The notes under the pieces were generated by a model. That model had not been told where the DNA came from and ran no database searches. It saw nothing but the letters and a program-made list of their open reading frames with translations. The position numbers were made by a program, and so were the translations under genes. DNA of 64,000 nt from Breviolum minutum Mf 1.05b.01. Its lineage: Eukaryota; Sar; Dinophyceae; Suessiales; Symbiodiniaceae. How positions within the stretch are numbered: position 1 is the first letter of the stretch; each line of letters begins with the position of its first letter. The stretch lies in contig DF239425.1 in NCBI GenBank assembly GCA_000507305.1, forward strand, positions 1 through 64,000, given 5' to 3'. Below, piece by piece: positions 44,601 through 56,217 of the stretch.

Positions 44601-44706
44601 TCCCATAGGATCCATGTATGGTATATATATATGTATATATTTACCTACATTTAACATAAAAATAAACCAAATGTAGGTATATATCCCATACATGGATCCT
44701 ATGGGT
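44601..44706. repeat. MITE family C, copy 8
   Basis: Near-perfect inverted ends CCCATAGGATCCATGTATGG and CCATACATGGATCCTATGGG; inside TTTACCTACATTTAACAT and AAATGTAGGTATATA. Confidence 0.93.
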
Positions 44707-46199
44707 ATAGTATTGTCCTCAACATGTTATGCTTGAAGACTTGAAGAATTCAACCCTGAAAACGGGTAGATCATGGTAAATCATCCCTCCCAAACTTCTC
44801 TCAGGGCATTTCAGGAATCTGGCTGGACTGGAAGGTTTCGAACATGAGATGGACCTGACAGCAACAAAGACTATGGGGATAAAGATGTGTGATGATTTGT
44901 GTATTTTGAAACCTCTTCTGAAGTTCCAGCAATTTGTTTTGGATAGTCAGATTTCATGCTAAATATTCACCTTGCCGCCAGCTTCATAGAATATAGACAT
45001 AAATATCATAGATCATCATAGAACATGTTCATCAAAAAGCAGTGTGCATTTATGCCATCAGGATCAATCAGGGGTCAACGTTTGGTCCTTAGGTCGCAAT
45101 GCTGGATTTCCTTTTCAGCTGCTTGGTGGGTATGGATACCCAGAGGTCCTTGGAGTCTAGAGTGAATTACTCTAACCAATGATGACTTATGGGAAACATG
45201 GCGTATAGCTGGCAGGAAAAATGAGGTCAGTTGAGGAAGGAAGAAAGAAAGAAACAAAACAAACACAGTTGGTTCGGCAGGCTTTTTTCACTAGTTATAG
45301 AAACTGTAGAGATCCAGTTTCATGTTGATCAAGCCAAACTAAGGTTCACTGTTGACTAGCCAGTGTAATGCTATGCAAGAAGGTGTTTTTGTTTCCTGCT
45401 TTCCGTTTCTTTCAACGACTCTTGTCAAGTCCGGATATGGCAAGCCTTGAGATGAAAAAATACCGACATCGTCATCGTTGAAAGTTGGATGATCCTTTCC
45501 TTTTGGGATGGTGATTCTTCCTGTTTCTGGTCAAATTATCGCGACCTCACACGACCTCACCCCAAAAGGTAGCAAGGACATCCCATTATTTCAGGGAAAT
45601 CTTGGTGAAATATTATAGCTATATATTATATAGCTATTTTATGCTATTATAATTTTTACCAGATGTTCTTTGTTTCTAGAAGCAATGCACATTTGTTGTA
45701 GTATTTAATTTTGAAGCAGCATGTCAACTGTCAACTCCTGTTTTTCAAAGATAACCTGTAGTCTAGTCCTCAAGAGTTGTTGATTCTAAACCATTGTTTG
45801 CACCAATCGATGTTTCAACAAAAAAATGCAAAGAATATTCATTTGGGACACATTTTTCTCTTAGAAAAAAATCGGCAATGTGTGGTTAAAACCGCCATGA
45901 CTCCAGATATTTTTGTTTGGTCTGGGATTCCTACAGTAGGCTTAATCAGAAGCAAACTACGAAACTACCTTCCCAGTAAAACAGACACTCATTGGTTTCG
46001 GAATGGTTGCAAAGTTTCTCCATGTTTAGGAATTACATTTACATAATAGGTAGATATACTATTTTTTTGGCTTTCATTTATCATTTATATATATATATAT
46101 AAACATCTTCACATACCAGTCTCAGGAAACAAACTATGTGGTTTTGGTTTCATTCCCGTTCATCCAAGAAACAGAACCATTCCTTCCCAAAGGTTCCAG
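44707..46199. other. No supported gene
   Basis: AT-rich tracts at 45617-45650 and 46085-46101. I see no exon with decided ends in this stretch. Confidence 0.45.
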
Positions 46200-46327
46200 G
46201 GTTCAACAAAACATTGGAAGGCACTGGAATCGGTGCTTACAACAGTGCCTCAATCAAACCTTGTTTGTCGGATACCGCGAAGATGATTAAGCAGAAGGCA
46301 CGGCTGGCCATGACGGTCGCATTTTGA
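46200..46327 (+). CDS. Probable terminal exon
   Basis: Acceptor AGGTTCCAG/G, then FNKTLEGTGIGAYNSASIKP and DTAKMIKQKARLAMTVAF to TGA 46325-46327, length 128 nt with two leading bases. The C-terminal part is a basic helix. Product unrecognised; the upstream exons were not found. Confidence 0.48.
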
Positions 46328-46780
46328 TGGGGTCTTTTGGCGATGCCAAAAATGTCTCCAAAACCAAAACGCAAACAATTTTTGATAACTTTGGAATGAC
46401 GATGTGGTTGGACGAATAGTGAAGATGATGTGACTTTTTCTTCGGGGATTTGTGTAAAGTGCAATTTTGGTTATACCGTTCTACCAATGGATTCTCACAA
46501 TTTCGAAAAATTTGTCGTGGCACTTGGAACACAACGCGGTGCCAAGGAAGAATCAATACCACTGCTGTTTCTATCTAAAAAAAATATACCGTCCGCAGAA
46601 CTAACATATCCCACCTTGGGAAAAGGAAAATCATCGACTCAAAGATACCTTGAGTGAAAACTATGTTAGTTGTATTCGCACACATATTTTAACAGATCAA
46701 TTGTACATCTCAAATCACACAAATGTTGATGATTCAAACATTTGTTTGCTTCAATCTTTCAGTTTTTTTAATCCTTTGAC

Positions 46781-46875
46781 ATGCTGTTGATGGAGGAAAT
46801 CCTTTAAAACACTGCAAATAAGGGGGATAAACTACCTATCAACCGGTTGTTTGGTATTTCTGAACCATCAACGGT
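46781..46875. repeat. MITE family A, copy 6 (diverged)
   Basis: ATGCTGTTGATGGAGGAAAT at the left; TTTCTGAACCATCAACGGTT at the right. Confidence 0.7.
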
Positions 46876-47760
46876 TTTGGAACCTTCCAGGGGTCACAGT
46901 TATTTGGCCCAACGGTTGGCACATTGGCACATTGGTTTTCTGTTGCGTGGTTCACCAGCCGAAAAAAGCACCAAAGTTGTGCGACAAAAAGACAGTAAGA
47001 AATGGTCATTTTTCCACCGCAAACAGACAGAACGTTGGTAAATTGGTTTCATGAATTTCTGGTTTGCTTCAAAGGATGGTCTGATGAATATCAGGGTTTG
47101 TTTCAATGAATAGGTTACTAATGTGATATGATATAACAATGAGTAAAAGGGGCGAAGCGCCAACGAAAGATGGCGACAACCGTGTTGTTTATCCAGCATT
47201 TGCCTTGGGCAGATACAAGATCGGCCCGAGGCAGAATCAAATGCAAACACATATACTAGTATATATATGGGTCCATATATATAGTTTCATGGAATGAACA
47301 ATAATAAGATCCAACACACAGCATTAATTTCTTGAGCTCCTCAAAACTCAGAGTTGTTTTTTTTCGCGGCCCGGATTTTGTGGTGCAGCTCTTAGTTGGA
47401 GGGGAAGCATGGGACTGAAGTTTGCCAGTTGAAGATTCATTTTTGGCAGCACAAATGCACCCAAAAACAAGGTCTAAGGTTGGTTGGAGTCCTTAACAAC
47501 TCGAATCCTTGCCACTGTTTAATCAGTGACAGCAATGTGTCCCATGGTCAAATTCCCATTATAATTTGGCTCGCTTGAGCCAAGGGTTTGATTTTTGTGT
47601 TTTTGCAAGGTGCAGATTAGACACCTTTAAGAACTGGGTATATGGTGCTTTATTTTTTCGGGGGGTTTAGTAAGAACGTCCTTGGCTCTCCAAGCAAAAT
47701 CCCAACAATGTTGGAAACAAAAATCTGAGTACCAGCTAGTTTGGTTGCCCAAAACATGAC

Positions 47761-47795
47761 ATATATATATATATATTTATACATATATATATACA
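47761..47795. repeat. (AT)n microsatellite
   Basis: ATATATATATATATTTATAC and ATATATATATAC. Confidence 0.9.
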
Positions 47796-48242
47796 TAAAT
47801 GTTTCTTCATTTCATGTTCATTGCAGGATTATTTTTCAGAGGAGGGATTCTGATTCAGACAGAACCTCATATTTTATCCTCTCAGTGCTCCAACACAATG
47901 CTTTCTCAAAAGAAGATGTGGTGATTTCAATAATTTTGGAGGTTGTGACAGATTATCTTTATGGCCAGCATTTGGTGTACTTTTCAATCAACTAAGATCA
48001 AGTTGGCCCATTTTTGTGTTTTGTTTTTTTGGTATTGTAATGCCAGTGCCCATCCTTTCACATACCCAGAGTAAGGCAGAAAGAAACATATTTGTTTGGA
48101 AACGTTGATATCAGTGCCTTTCAACATATTGTTGGTGAAGAAGATCAAGTTGAGTAGTTGAGTCACAAAATTGAATGAATTTCTTTGCTTTGCATCTTGT
48201 GTTTTTCCTCCAAAGTCAGCAGCAGCTACTGTAAATGGCAAA

Positions 48243-48397
48243 TTGGTGGTTTGGGGCCCAACAAGTCATCGATCGCTTTGTGTTCGTAAATGGCTTGTTT
48301 GCTGCCTGGCCATTGCGCCAAGCTTGAGCGCACTGTTGTTCCAAGCTTAGCTTGCATCGTGCAGCTCAAGCGCGGCCCCAAACCAACAATTAATCAT
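48243..48397. repeat. GC-rich inverted-repeat element
   Basis: TTGGTGGTTTGGGGCCCAAC at the left is matched by GCGGCCCCAAACCAACAA at the right. The interior is GC-rich and has AAGCTTGAGCGC / GCTCAAGCGC words. Only one copy was recognised. Confidence 0.7.
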
Positions 48398-48426
48398 TAC
48401 ATAGTTGATTGTTCAGTGTTTGCGAT

Positions 48427-48524
48427 ACCCTCCCTGAAACAAACCTAGGACCTGACAAGATGGTATTCTAAAATGATCCGAACCTTTAATTTAATCTTCC
48501 AGCCATCAAGTTTCAGGGAGGAAT
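48427..48524. repeat. Repeat family F, copy 4
   Basis: TACCCTCCCTGAAAC at the left, GTTTCAGGGAGGAATC at the right. Confidence 0.75.
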
Positions 48525-49281
48525 CATCTGGGAGGGAATTGCCTTTTTTTTTTCGCAAGGTCTTTTCCCCCATGACTCAAGCCTTGCCGCTTTCACCTGT
48601 CACTTGTCAGCAGCAGCGACAATGAGTCTTTGTTGGTGGATACCGGGAAAAGCATGGGAATGTGGACCCAAATTAGGGGCTCAAACATATGAGTGGTTGA
48701 CTAAACTGCATTCATACATGGGAATGTTCCATTGAACCGAAAGGGTAGCGTGCACTTTCAGATTTGAATGGTCCGAACCCAGTTACTGACTAAGTGTTAC
48801 TCTTCTTCTAAGCATGAGCTGGTTTAGTGGAAAATGGGATATCTCCAAGACGCAGTACGTTTTGCTTTACAAACACAAGTGTCCCCTGCCACTTAACCAT
48901 GATTTCCAGGGTGGGTGGCCGGGTTTGCTCAAATTTTGGTGGATTTTGAAAAGATGTCTAAGGGGGACATATAGCAAACTTTGTAGGCAAGGGCAAGGAC
49001 CTCATATTTTTTTTGGAGACACACACTGCACACTGAGAGGCCCCGACCCTCTTTGAGAAGAACCTCCAGTACACTGACAATTCTGCTGGCTGACAAGTTC
49101 GTGAAATTCAATCAAAACTAGATACATCTCTATATATATATATATATCTTTTATTTACGCTGAACAAAGTCATAGCAAGCAAACCCCCGGTTGATCACCC
49201 CAAAATGTGGTCTTAAGTAAGGGAATCCTCCCAACATGCCCTTCATTCAGGTTTTGAAATCATAGTGATTTGCCTACATGC

Positions 49282-49392
49282 TGGGCCCCTACCAGTTATA
49301 AATGGGGGTTATAAAAACCCCCTTTTAAATGGCCTTATAAATGAACAACATGGGGTTATTTCATCCTACTTATAGGGAATCATCCATCTTCC
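49282..49392. repeat. MITE family D, copy 4 (right end lost)
   Basis: GCTGGGCCCCTACCAGTTAT at the left and TACTTATAGGG at the right; interior GGTTATAAAAACCCCC. Confidence 0.6.
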
Positions 49393-49496
49393 AGCCATCA
49401 GGAGGGCCGTCAGGGTTCACGACCTGGGCGTTCCGCCAGTCTGAACCGGAGCCAGTGGACTCACAAGCCTGATGATGTTTGGGGGCCTGAGTTGTC

Positions 49497-49608
49497 TGGG
49501 TGGTGGTTTCAATTTTTTTGAATGTTCACCCCTACCTGGGGGTAAAATGATCCCAATTTGACTTGCGCATCTTTTTTTCAACTGGGTTGAAAAAACCACC
49601 AACTGGTT
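49497..49608. repeat. MITE family B, copy 5
   Basis: TGGGTGGTGGTTTCAATTTT at the left, AAAAACCACCAACTGG at the right. Confidence 0.8.
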
Positions 49609-50146
49609 GTGCTTGGGGAGTTTTGTGCTAGTGAATGTTTGTCTACCCTGGGACGGAAGCTAAGGAGCCAGGGATGATGTATTTTACTAGTAAATCAGGA
49701 GCTAAAGAATCCCAGAATCTTCAAAATCACAGGGTAGTTGTGGTTTTGTCGAAGTTAAGGAAGATGGTATTTGTTGTGAAAGCTAGCATATCACTCACCC
49801 TTTTGTTTGGTATTTTTGAAGATGATTTTCCTTTATGTCCAAGGTTGATTATTTGTTTGTTTCTTGAAAGATAGTTGTTTCAGACCGATGTTTTGGTGAA
49901 GATGTTTGGATTTTTGGGTGGGTTCAATGTATGATTTTGGTGAATTCCTTGGTAGTTCAGGAAAGGGATATAAATAAGCGTAGCCAATATCTATAGGGAT
50001 CGTCTATACTTCTTTTAAGAGTATTGCTATTATTTCATATCTTTATAACTTTTTATTCTTTAATTGTTGTTTTTTTGGTTTGTCATTTACATGGCTTTTT
50101 TATTTTTTACACTTTACCGGCTTTTTGTTAACCCTCCTCTCAACCC

Positions 50147-50375
50147 CCCCCCCCCGCAACCGGGTTGGACCACTTCGCAATTTGCCGAGACTCCGACGTC
50201 CCATCGGCCATCGCGGCGGCGTTCGGAGCAAAGCATCACACGGAACCGAAGCCAGATTTCCCTACGCGCCGAGGACCACGTCTCGACGTTTCTGGGATGG
50301 TCTGAAGATGTCTGTTTTGGTGGCAAAAAATGGCTTGTTGCCGGAGCTCTCTGTACCGCCCGGGTTGTCTTGTAA
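50147..50375 (+). CDS. CpG-rich coding-like block, frame undecided
   Basis: A C run is followed by about 190 nt of clearly higher GC and CpG than the flanks, the usual look of an exon here. All three plus frames are open over most of it; examples are RRRSEQSITRNRSQISLRAE and SAIAAAFGAKHHTEPKPDFP. I cannot choose a frame or splice sites. No family recognised. Confidence 0.4.
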
Positions 50376-50417
50376 ATGTGTAAAGGTACTTTTGCTACTT
50401 CGTAGCAACTTTTATTA

Positions 50418-50514
50418 CTAGGTGGTGGTTTCAAATATTTTTTATTTCTACCCTGCGGAGATGATCCCATTTGACAAGCATTTTTTTCAGATGGGCTGGT
50501 TCAACCACCAACTG
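50418..50514. repeat. MITE family B, copy 6
   Basis: CTAGGTGGTGGTTTCAAATA at the left, GGTTCAACCACCAACTGG at the right. Confidence 0.82.
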
Positions 50515-50910
50515 GGTTTTGTTTCACTTGACTTTCTATCCGTAAGGATCTGATCGCTATGTCTCTACAATCCTATTCTGGGGATGGGATGTCTTGACCA
50601 TCAATCCTACTCTACCGGGGGTGGATTCTTAGGGTATAGTGGTACATGAATATTGATTGAAATCACTCAAGTTTAGGAAGCACATACGATACCTGAATGA
50701 TGAATAAGCAATGAACTTGTGGTAACTGGACAAATTTTCAGCTCTAATGCAAATCTTCAGCCAGGGCTTACTTTTTGCCACGGCTATGTGTTTGAGGGAT
50801 CTTCCCACTTTATTTTCTTTCACTCGTCTCAACAGAGATGGCTATTTAAAAAGAAAAAACATGTCTCCTGCCTCCTGCAGATACTATTTTCATGCCATCA
50901 TATTATTTAC

Positions 50911-51004
50911 CAGGACCTTCCAAGGGGTGCCAATTAAACCCTAAGGGATGGTGAATTGACACCCTTTAGGAACCATTTGGCACCCTTTGGAAGGTCCAGG
51001 TATA
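50911..51004. repeat. MITE family K
   Basis: ACCAGGACCTTCCAAGGGGT then GCCA at the left and TGGCACCCTTTGGAAGGTCC then AGGT at the right, nearly perfect inverted ends of about 24 bp. Confidence 0.85.
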
Positions 51005-51423
51005 TAGTCATATACATAGGTGTTGGTTCAGTTTACATGTGTTCACGTGTAAAAAAACGATCCGCCAAATTTGTAGGGAAATGACCCACCCGAACGATGC
51101 AACTGTAAATGATTGGATCAACTTTGGCAAGTGCAACCCTTTTGTTTGGATCTTTCCAATTGAAATGAGGGCAAATTAAAAACAAAACAACCTGAGTTTG
51201 GGATCATATGTTGGGGAGGTTACAAGTTCTACCTTTTGTTAATAGAGAGTTTTCATATGAAATCACTAATTGTCAACAAAAAACATCTGTCATTTGACCA
51301 GTATTTCATGGAATGGCTCGAGGAGTGGCTACATTTTTGCAAACAGCATGAGCCCAGGTCGTTTCCCCAAAACTCACCTACCGTAGGTAGCACCTCCCAG
51401 GAGGGTTGGGAAGATGATTTCCC

Positions 51424-51531
51424 TATCCCATAGGATCCAGGTATGGTATATTTACCTACATGTTTCGTTGAATGTGGCCATTTTTCACAGTTCATGTAGG
51501 TAAATATTCCATACATGGATCCTATGGGTAC
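51424..51531. repeat. MITE family C, copy 9
   Basis: CCCATAGGATCCAGGTATGG at the left, CCATACATGGATCCTATGGG at the right. Confidence 0.92.
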
Positions 51532-51718
51532 TGGATTTTGGTGCCAAGTTAGTGGCTGGAAGGGTAGCTGTAGATTCATTATCAACAACTGCAAAAGTTG
51601 CTACCAGGAGGTGCCTGGTGAGCGGCCTGCAGGCTGTGAAGGGCCGGGGTCATTTAAAAAATCCAAGTGCAAGTAGTATTAAGAGGAGGTGAGGGAAAAC
51701 AGGGGAAGGTCTGTAAAC

Positions 51719-51832
51719 TATTGTTGATGGAAGAAATCCCAAACACCCACCTGACATGTATGAAACCCTGTAAATCATGGGGATAATTTACCATATCAAC
51801 TTTTTGATCGCCCGATTTCTTCCATCAACTGT
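51719..51832. repeat. MITE family A, copy 7
   Basis: ATTGTTGATGGAAGAAATCC at the left, GATTTCTTCCATCAACTG at the right. Confidence 0.85.
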
Positions 51833-52427
51833 CGGGGAAGATCTGTGAACTATATTTGTCAAAATTAGGTCAACGACTGTCACGACTGTCACGTCGTCAA
51901 GTCTTTAAGTTTTGCCGAGTTGATCGCAAGGATTGCAGGTTTGAAGGTGGTTCCAAGATGATTTGTGCGAAGGTGAGTTGCAACTGAATTGAAGATCAGT
52001 ATTGAACCTGTTTTGATGGTAGCAATTCGTATTCCTGTCCAAGCATGCAGGGTACACATCACTGTACCTACAAGATTAGCTGCGAAACGTACATCATGAT
52101 ATAAGCATACATGTTTTTCCAGTTGCAGCGACGAAAATGTATAGTGCAGTGCAGATATTAGAACGAATGTGATCTATTCAACCTGACGTGATTGTGTTAT
52201 TCTACATCTTTTGCTTGATTCCAATGACCTCGCAGGCTGCGTTTGCCTACACACAGAATATCAGTAGCACGACTCTTCATCAGCAGCAAGAAACATACTG
52301 TTACATTGTAACATACTTATACAAATTACCACAAATTGTGCATGTTCATATTTTCATGCTTAGCCAGTAGATGTTAATGGTTTCTTGGTGATGTAAGACT
52401 TGGCTGGTTCGGCACAAACCCACCGTT

Positions 52428-52518
52428 ACGTTCGAGGTCAGACTTCTATTCAGCGATCCGTTAGGGCAGCGCAGAGTCGAACGATGTTGCTTTGGTTGGA
52501 TGGTTTTACCTCCACCTG
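52428..52518 (+). CDS. Exon upstream of a MITE-like intron
   Basis: The frame TVTFEVRLLFSDPLGQRRVE continues to CFGWMVLPPP and ends at CCACCTG/GTACCC, leaving one base. A second frame is also open. The strand-rich pattern is protein-like but I do not recognise the family; the 5' limit is not decided. Confidence 0.42.
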
Positions 52519-52634
52519 GTACCCTAAACAACCATTTTTTAATGGATGTTTGGTGAAACAACCATTATTTATGTAATGATTTGGAATCATCCAGTTGAAA
52601 CAACCATCAAACAACTGGTTGTTTGGAGTTCCAG
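52519..52634 (+). mobile_element. Introner-like MITE: a 116-bp GT-AG intron made of an inverted-repeat element
   Basis: The left end TGGTACCCTAAACAACCA and the complement of the right end TGGAACTCCAAACAACCA agree at 15 of 18 positions. The first GT of the element is a donor and the last AG (TTCCAG) is an acceptor, so the intron and the element coincide. Removing it joins LPPPG and KEVFNLTTESIRKPIVEMEL in frame (phase 1). Confidence 0.6.
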
Positions 52635-52695
52635 GCAAAGAAGTGTTCAACCTCACAACGGAATCCATCAGGAAACCTATAGTAGAGATGGAATT
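52635..52695 (+). CDS. Exon downstream of the MITE-like intron
   Basis: It starts with G after the AG and reads KEVFNLTTESIRKPIVEMEL to a TGA at about 52697. The other frame stays open to 52809 (QRSVQPHNGIHQETYSRDG), so the 3' limit depends on the frame. The longer minus-strand frame here is antisense and is not supported by splice sites. Confidence 0.42.
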
Positions 52696-52960
52696 ATGAC
52701 CTTCCAATGCTTTAGGAATTTCATGTTTCAGCAAGCAGTACATAATGAAATCCCTTTTGTTCAGATGCAGCAAGAATGCCATCCCGGCCTTTTTTTGTTT
52801 GGACGGTGAAGTCGCTGGCAGTTCCACACCTTTCCGGGGATGCTTTGTGTTGGATGAATCTGAAATCGGCAATGAAAGAAAGGTCACACTAAGTCGGGGC
52901 TGTGAAATCTTTAGTTATTAATATGATATATAACATAGATTTAAAATATAGACTACATAC

Positions 52961-53058
52961 GCATAGGATTCACGGGACTGGTATACTGTATTTACCTACA
53001 TTTGGTGGATTTTGATGGGATCAATGTAGGTAAATATACCATTGTCCCATCGATCCTA
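52961..53058. repeat. MITE family C, copy 10
   Basis: GCATAGGATTCACGGGACTG at the left, CCATTGTCCCATCGATCCTA at the right; TTTACCTACATTTGG and AATGTAGGTAAATATACC inside. Confidence 0.82.
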
Positions 53059-53149
53059 CCTTTGAAAATTGCTTGAATAAAATGATGATCTGTGTAGCTC
53101 CAAACCCACAGTCAAATGGATGGAATACTGATGATTACTCCCAAAAAAG

Positions 53150-53246
53150 CTATCATGTCCCCTGAACAAATCAATGGTTGAAAGATGTACATTTCCTTTC
53201 AAAATAGTCCCTTGATAAGGGGACATGTTCGTTTTCAGGGGTGTAT
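53150..53246. repeat. MITE family G, copy 2
   Basis: ATCATGTCCCCTGAACAAAT at the left, ACATGTTCGTTTTCAGGGGT at the right. Confidence 0.65.
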
Positions 53247-53424
53247 CAAATGGGAAATCCACAATTTGAAGATGTATTTCCTATAAAACATGGTGGTTTT
53301 CCATTGCTATGTTAGTTTACCAGAGGGTATCCAGGAATTTCATAACCAGAGATGGGATTCTCCGAGGCCAGTGCTTTCCCACTTGGTTCCAGAGGCCGCT
53401 TTTATGAAAAGAACATTGAACAAG

Positions 53425-53532
53425 GACCCATACCATCCATGGGACGAACGGTATATTTACCTTCATGGATGCTTGATTTTTAGGATACATGTATAGTATA
53501 TATGCCATGCCATACATGGATATTATGATTTA
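53425..53532. repeat. MITE family C, copy 11
   Basis: GACCCATACCATCCATGGGA at the left and CCATACATGGATATTATG at the right. Confidence 0.7.
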
Positions 53533-53660
53533 CATGGTATGGGGGAGGTGGTACGTGGGTGGGGTGATTTCACCAGCTTGTTTTGTTTTTGTTGGTTTTA
53601 TGTTTGCGGTTTACCCTTAAGTTTTTGAAAGGGGAAAGGCTATGGCTACGATTGTAACAT

Positions 53661-53704
53661 GTATATATATATATATATGTATACATATATATATATATAT
53701 ATTT
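53661..53704. repeat. (AT)n microsatellite
   Basis: Two AT tracts separated by GTATAC. Confidence 0.9.
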
Positions 53705-54162
53705 TTTCAAGTCTTGTTCAACCACCGACTAGTGTAAGCTATAGAGTTGGTTTGAAAAGGAAGCGTTGCTTCATCCACGTTTTCAATGGAGACTAAAATG
53801 CCACTTGAGGCTTTTTCAAGTGTTTGGTCTGGCTTTTATGGTCGCTGCTTCTTTTAGATGTCTCGCTTGGTTTCAAGTTTTTCCGTGAATAAGTATGTTA
53901 CAACACAACAAAACATACATTAACAAAACATGCTAATATCAAAAAAAACAACAATGACTGGGATGATCATACATATCATACTGGTACCCGGTTCTAAATA
54001 TTCTTTTATAGCAACTGCTTCCCTGAAGATTAACGGCTGAAACTTGAATTGATGCCAGGCTCACGACAAGACAGCGCACGGCCCGGGCTCTTAAAACAGT
54101 CGTCGTTGTTTTTTTGTCAAACGGGGTCAACGAAGCATGGTAAAACTACATGTCAACTAAGA

Positions 54163-54263
54163 TAGGAGGTGGTGGTTTTTAACATTATTTATTTTCACAC
54201 CTACTTGGGGAAATCATGCAATTCGACTGATATTTTTCAAATGGGTTGAAACCATCGGATAGT
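54163..54263. repeat. MITE family B, copy 7
   Basis: GATAGGAGGTGGTGGTTTTT at the left, GGGTTGAAACCATCGGATAG at the right. Confidence 0.75.
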
Positions 54264-54716
54264 CGTGTTTTTTTCAATAGGATTTCTTTTCGTTATCTAC
54301 ACAATGGTGAATGTTCCCATTTCCACATCTACAAACATCTTAGATGTTCATATATTTGGAATGTTGACTGGAAGGGTATATGTACCTTTGAGATCCTTTG
54401 AGTTCCCTGAGTGATTCTGCAATGATGGTGGTATAGAGTAAGGTGACAGACTTCCGGCTCTTTCTTGTGGGCCTGTTTTGAGGGGTGCCTTTCAGATTGG
54501 TGAAGTTGTTTTTTTTTCCAGCCATGAGGTGTTAATTTCTTGAAAGCCGCAGCACCTGAGTGCTTCCTTTTTTGTTCGTTTGCCTTCATGAAAAAACATC
54601 CTACACTTTTACCCTTGCTTAGGACAAAATCTCAAAGATGAATTTGCAGTTATATAAAAGCCTAGCAAACACGGATCCACTGTTTTTTTGTTTGAACCGC
54701 GTTTTTAGGACGTCTA

Positions 54717-54836
54717 TATCCCACCAAAGGATCCATGTATGGAATATTTACCTAGATTAGGTGAAAAATGGCGACATTCAAGAAGAAATGTAGGTAAATA
54801 TACCAGTCCAACCAGTCCCATGGATCCTATGGGTAT
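54717..54836. repeat. MITE family C, copy 12
   Basis: TATCCCACCAAAGGATCCAT then GTATGG at the left, CCCATGGATCCTATGGGTA at the right; AAATGTAGGTAAATATACCA inside. Confidence 0.85.
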
Positions 54837-54930
54837 AGGACATGTTCAAAGAAACACCACCTGCGACAGCTTTCATGAGGCGACCTTCCACGGAATCTTT
54901 TAGGCACCGGGTGGTCCGGCGTGACGTCCA
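54837..54930 (+). CDS. Possible terminal exon directly after MITE C
   Basis: The right end of MITE C copy 12 is GGGTATAG; read as an acceptor it opens DMFKETPPATAFMRRPSTES then FRHRVVRRDVQ to a TGA. CpG content is raised. The gene is unrecognised and the exon rests on one frame. Confidence 0.33.
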
Positions 54931-54972
54931 ATGACTTCAAAACTCCCCAAGAGGAAGAAACTTATGAATCCC

Positions 54973-55062
54973 TTAGGACCTGTGGAACGAACGGTATATT
55001 TACCTGCATGAATGGTTGATTTTTTTGCGGTAGATGTATAGGCAATATATTATACCAATCCC
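54973..55062. repeat. MITE family C fragment
   Basis: GGAACGAACGGTATATTTAC then CTGCATGAATGGTTGATTTT, as in copies 11 and 14. No complete right arm. Confidence 0.5.
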
Positions 55063-55446
55063 TTGTTGATTGAAGTTCTGGTCTGGTTGATGGCTCTTTT
55101 AATATTTCTTGAGATGTTTGAGCTTTTGTCCCCAACTTGATGTTGGGTGTGGAACAAACACCTGAGATGGTAGTTCCAAGATCACAACAAGAGGCAATAG
55201 GTTATACGATGATCATAGGATCTTTGGTATCTTATCGTAACAAGAATCAAAGGTGTACCTAGCCTACTGCATCAATATGAAAATTTAGCAACAAAACTAA
55301 CATAAACCCGAAAACCATGGTTTGAAAAAAACAAACCAACATTGGGGTTTTGAAGAACCTTGCTGCGGTAAACAAAAAAAAGGGTCGATCATGGCGCTTT
55401 GGGGGATCATGGACCCGATTCGAGAGATATTTGTTTCGCATTTCAG

Positions 55447-55521
55447 GCCACCCCCGCGACGCAGTTCAGAGGCACCGTCATGTTGTTTGAAAGCGACGAA
55501 GTCAATTCGAGGAATTTGTTG
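55447..55521 (+). CDS. Probable exon
   Basis: Acceptor TCGCATTTCAG/G and donor TTGTTG/GTGAAG enclose 25 codons in phase 0: ATPATQFRGTVMLFESDEVN then SRNLL. GC and CpG are higher than in the flanks. Another frame is open. It lies 2.8 kb after the exon pair at 52.4-52.7 kb, possibly the same gene. Confidence 0.45.
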
Positions 55522-55940
55522 GTGAAGTTATGCACATTTGATTGCTTTGAGTCGTTTCATTGTTTCATTCTTTGAGGTGGTTTTGTTGGTAGGCTTTTGC
55601 ACAGAAAGCAGGCTAATAATCAGAGCAGGTAACCAAACTCCACCATAGGAGTTGCAATCAGCCATTAAAAACAGATCCGAAAAGAAACCTAAAGCAGCAA
55701 ATAACTTGGGTTGAAGTTTTCAAGTAGTGCCCGCAAGGATCCAACGAATCTACTTCAAGTTTGATTTTCCGGCCACTGTTTGGTATAGTTTGCTAAGTTT
55801 CTTCTTTCTTTTTTGCATAGTCTCCAGCTAGATTTTCTGGTCGATATTTTTTTCCTTGGAACCTGAGCATTGGTTGGTAGAAGTAGGCTCAACCATTGGA
55901 CTTAACCATCAAACTGATAGAAACCTCTTAGAATCTTTGG

Positions 55941-56070
55941 TACTGTTGATGGCTGAAATCCGGCGATCACCAGTTGATATGGTAAATTGATGTAATTTTC
56001 CCATTATTTGCAGGGTTTGATACATCCAAACGGTGGTTGGCCTTGGGATTTTACTTCACCATCAACAGTA
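55941..56070. repeat. MITE family A, copy 8
   Basis: GGTACTGTTGATGGCTGAAA at the left, TTCACCATCAACAGTATGG at the right, ACCAGTTGATATGGTA inside. It is followed at once by a coding-like stretch (PVPLQVALPK, 56083-56120) that ends at an AAG/GTCACT donor. Confidence 0.85.
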
Positions 56071-56217
56071 TGGATGGCCTGTACCAGGCCAGTACCACTG
56101 CAAGTGGCGCTTCCAAAGGTCACTTGGCACACAGTTGTGGTGGGTTCGCACTTCCCAAGGAGCTGTGAAAAAGAACAACTCATCAATATGTGTCCAATTT
56201 GTCATGAATAAAACATA

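Noticed and set aside
44124-44693. Minus-strand open frame of 189 codons
   Set aside because: It runs through MITE C copy 8 and low-complexity sequence; no splice sites or motifs.
52450-52887. Minus-strand open frame of 145 codons
   Set aside because: It crosses the inverted-repeat intron; the plus-strand exon pair around that element explains the region better. The choice is not proven.
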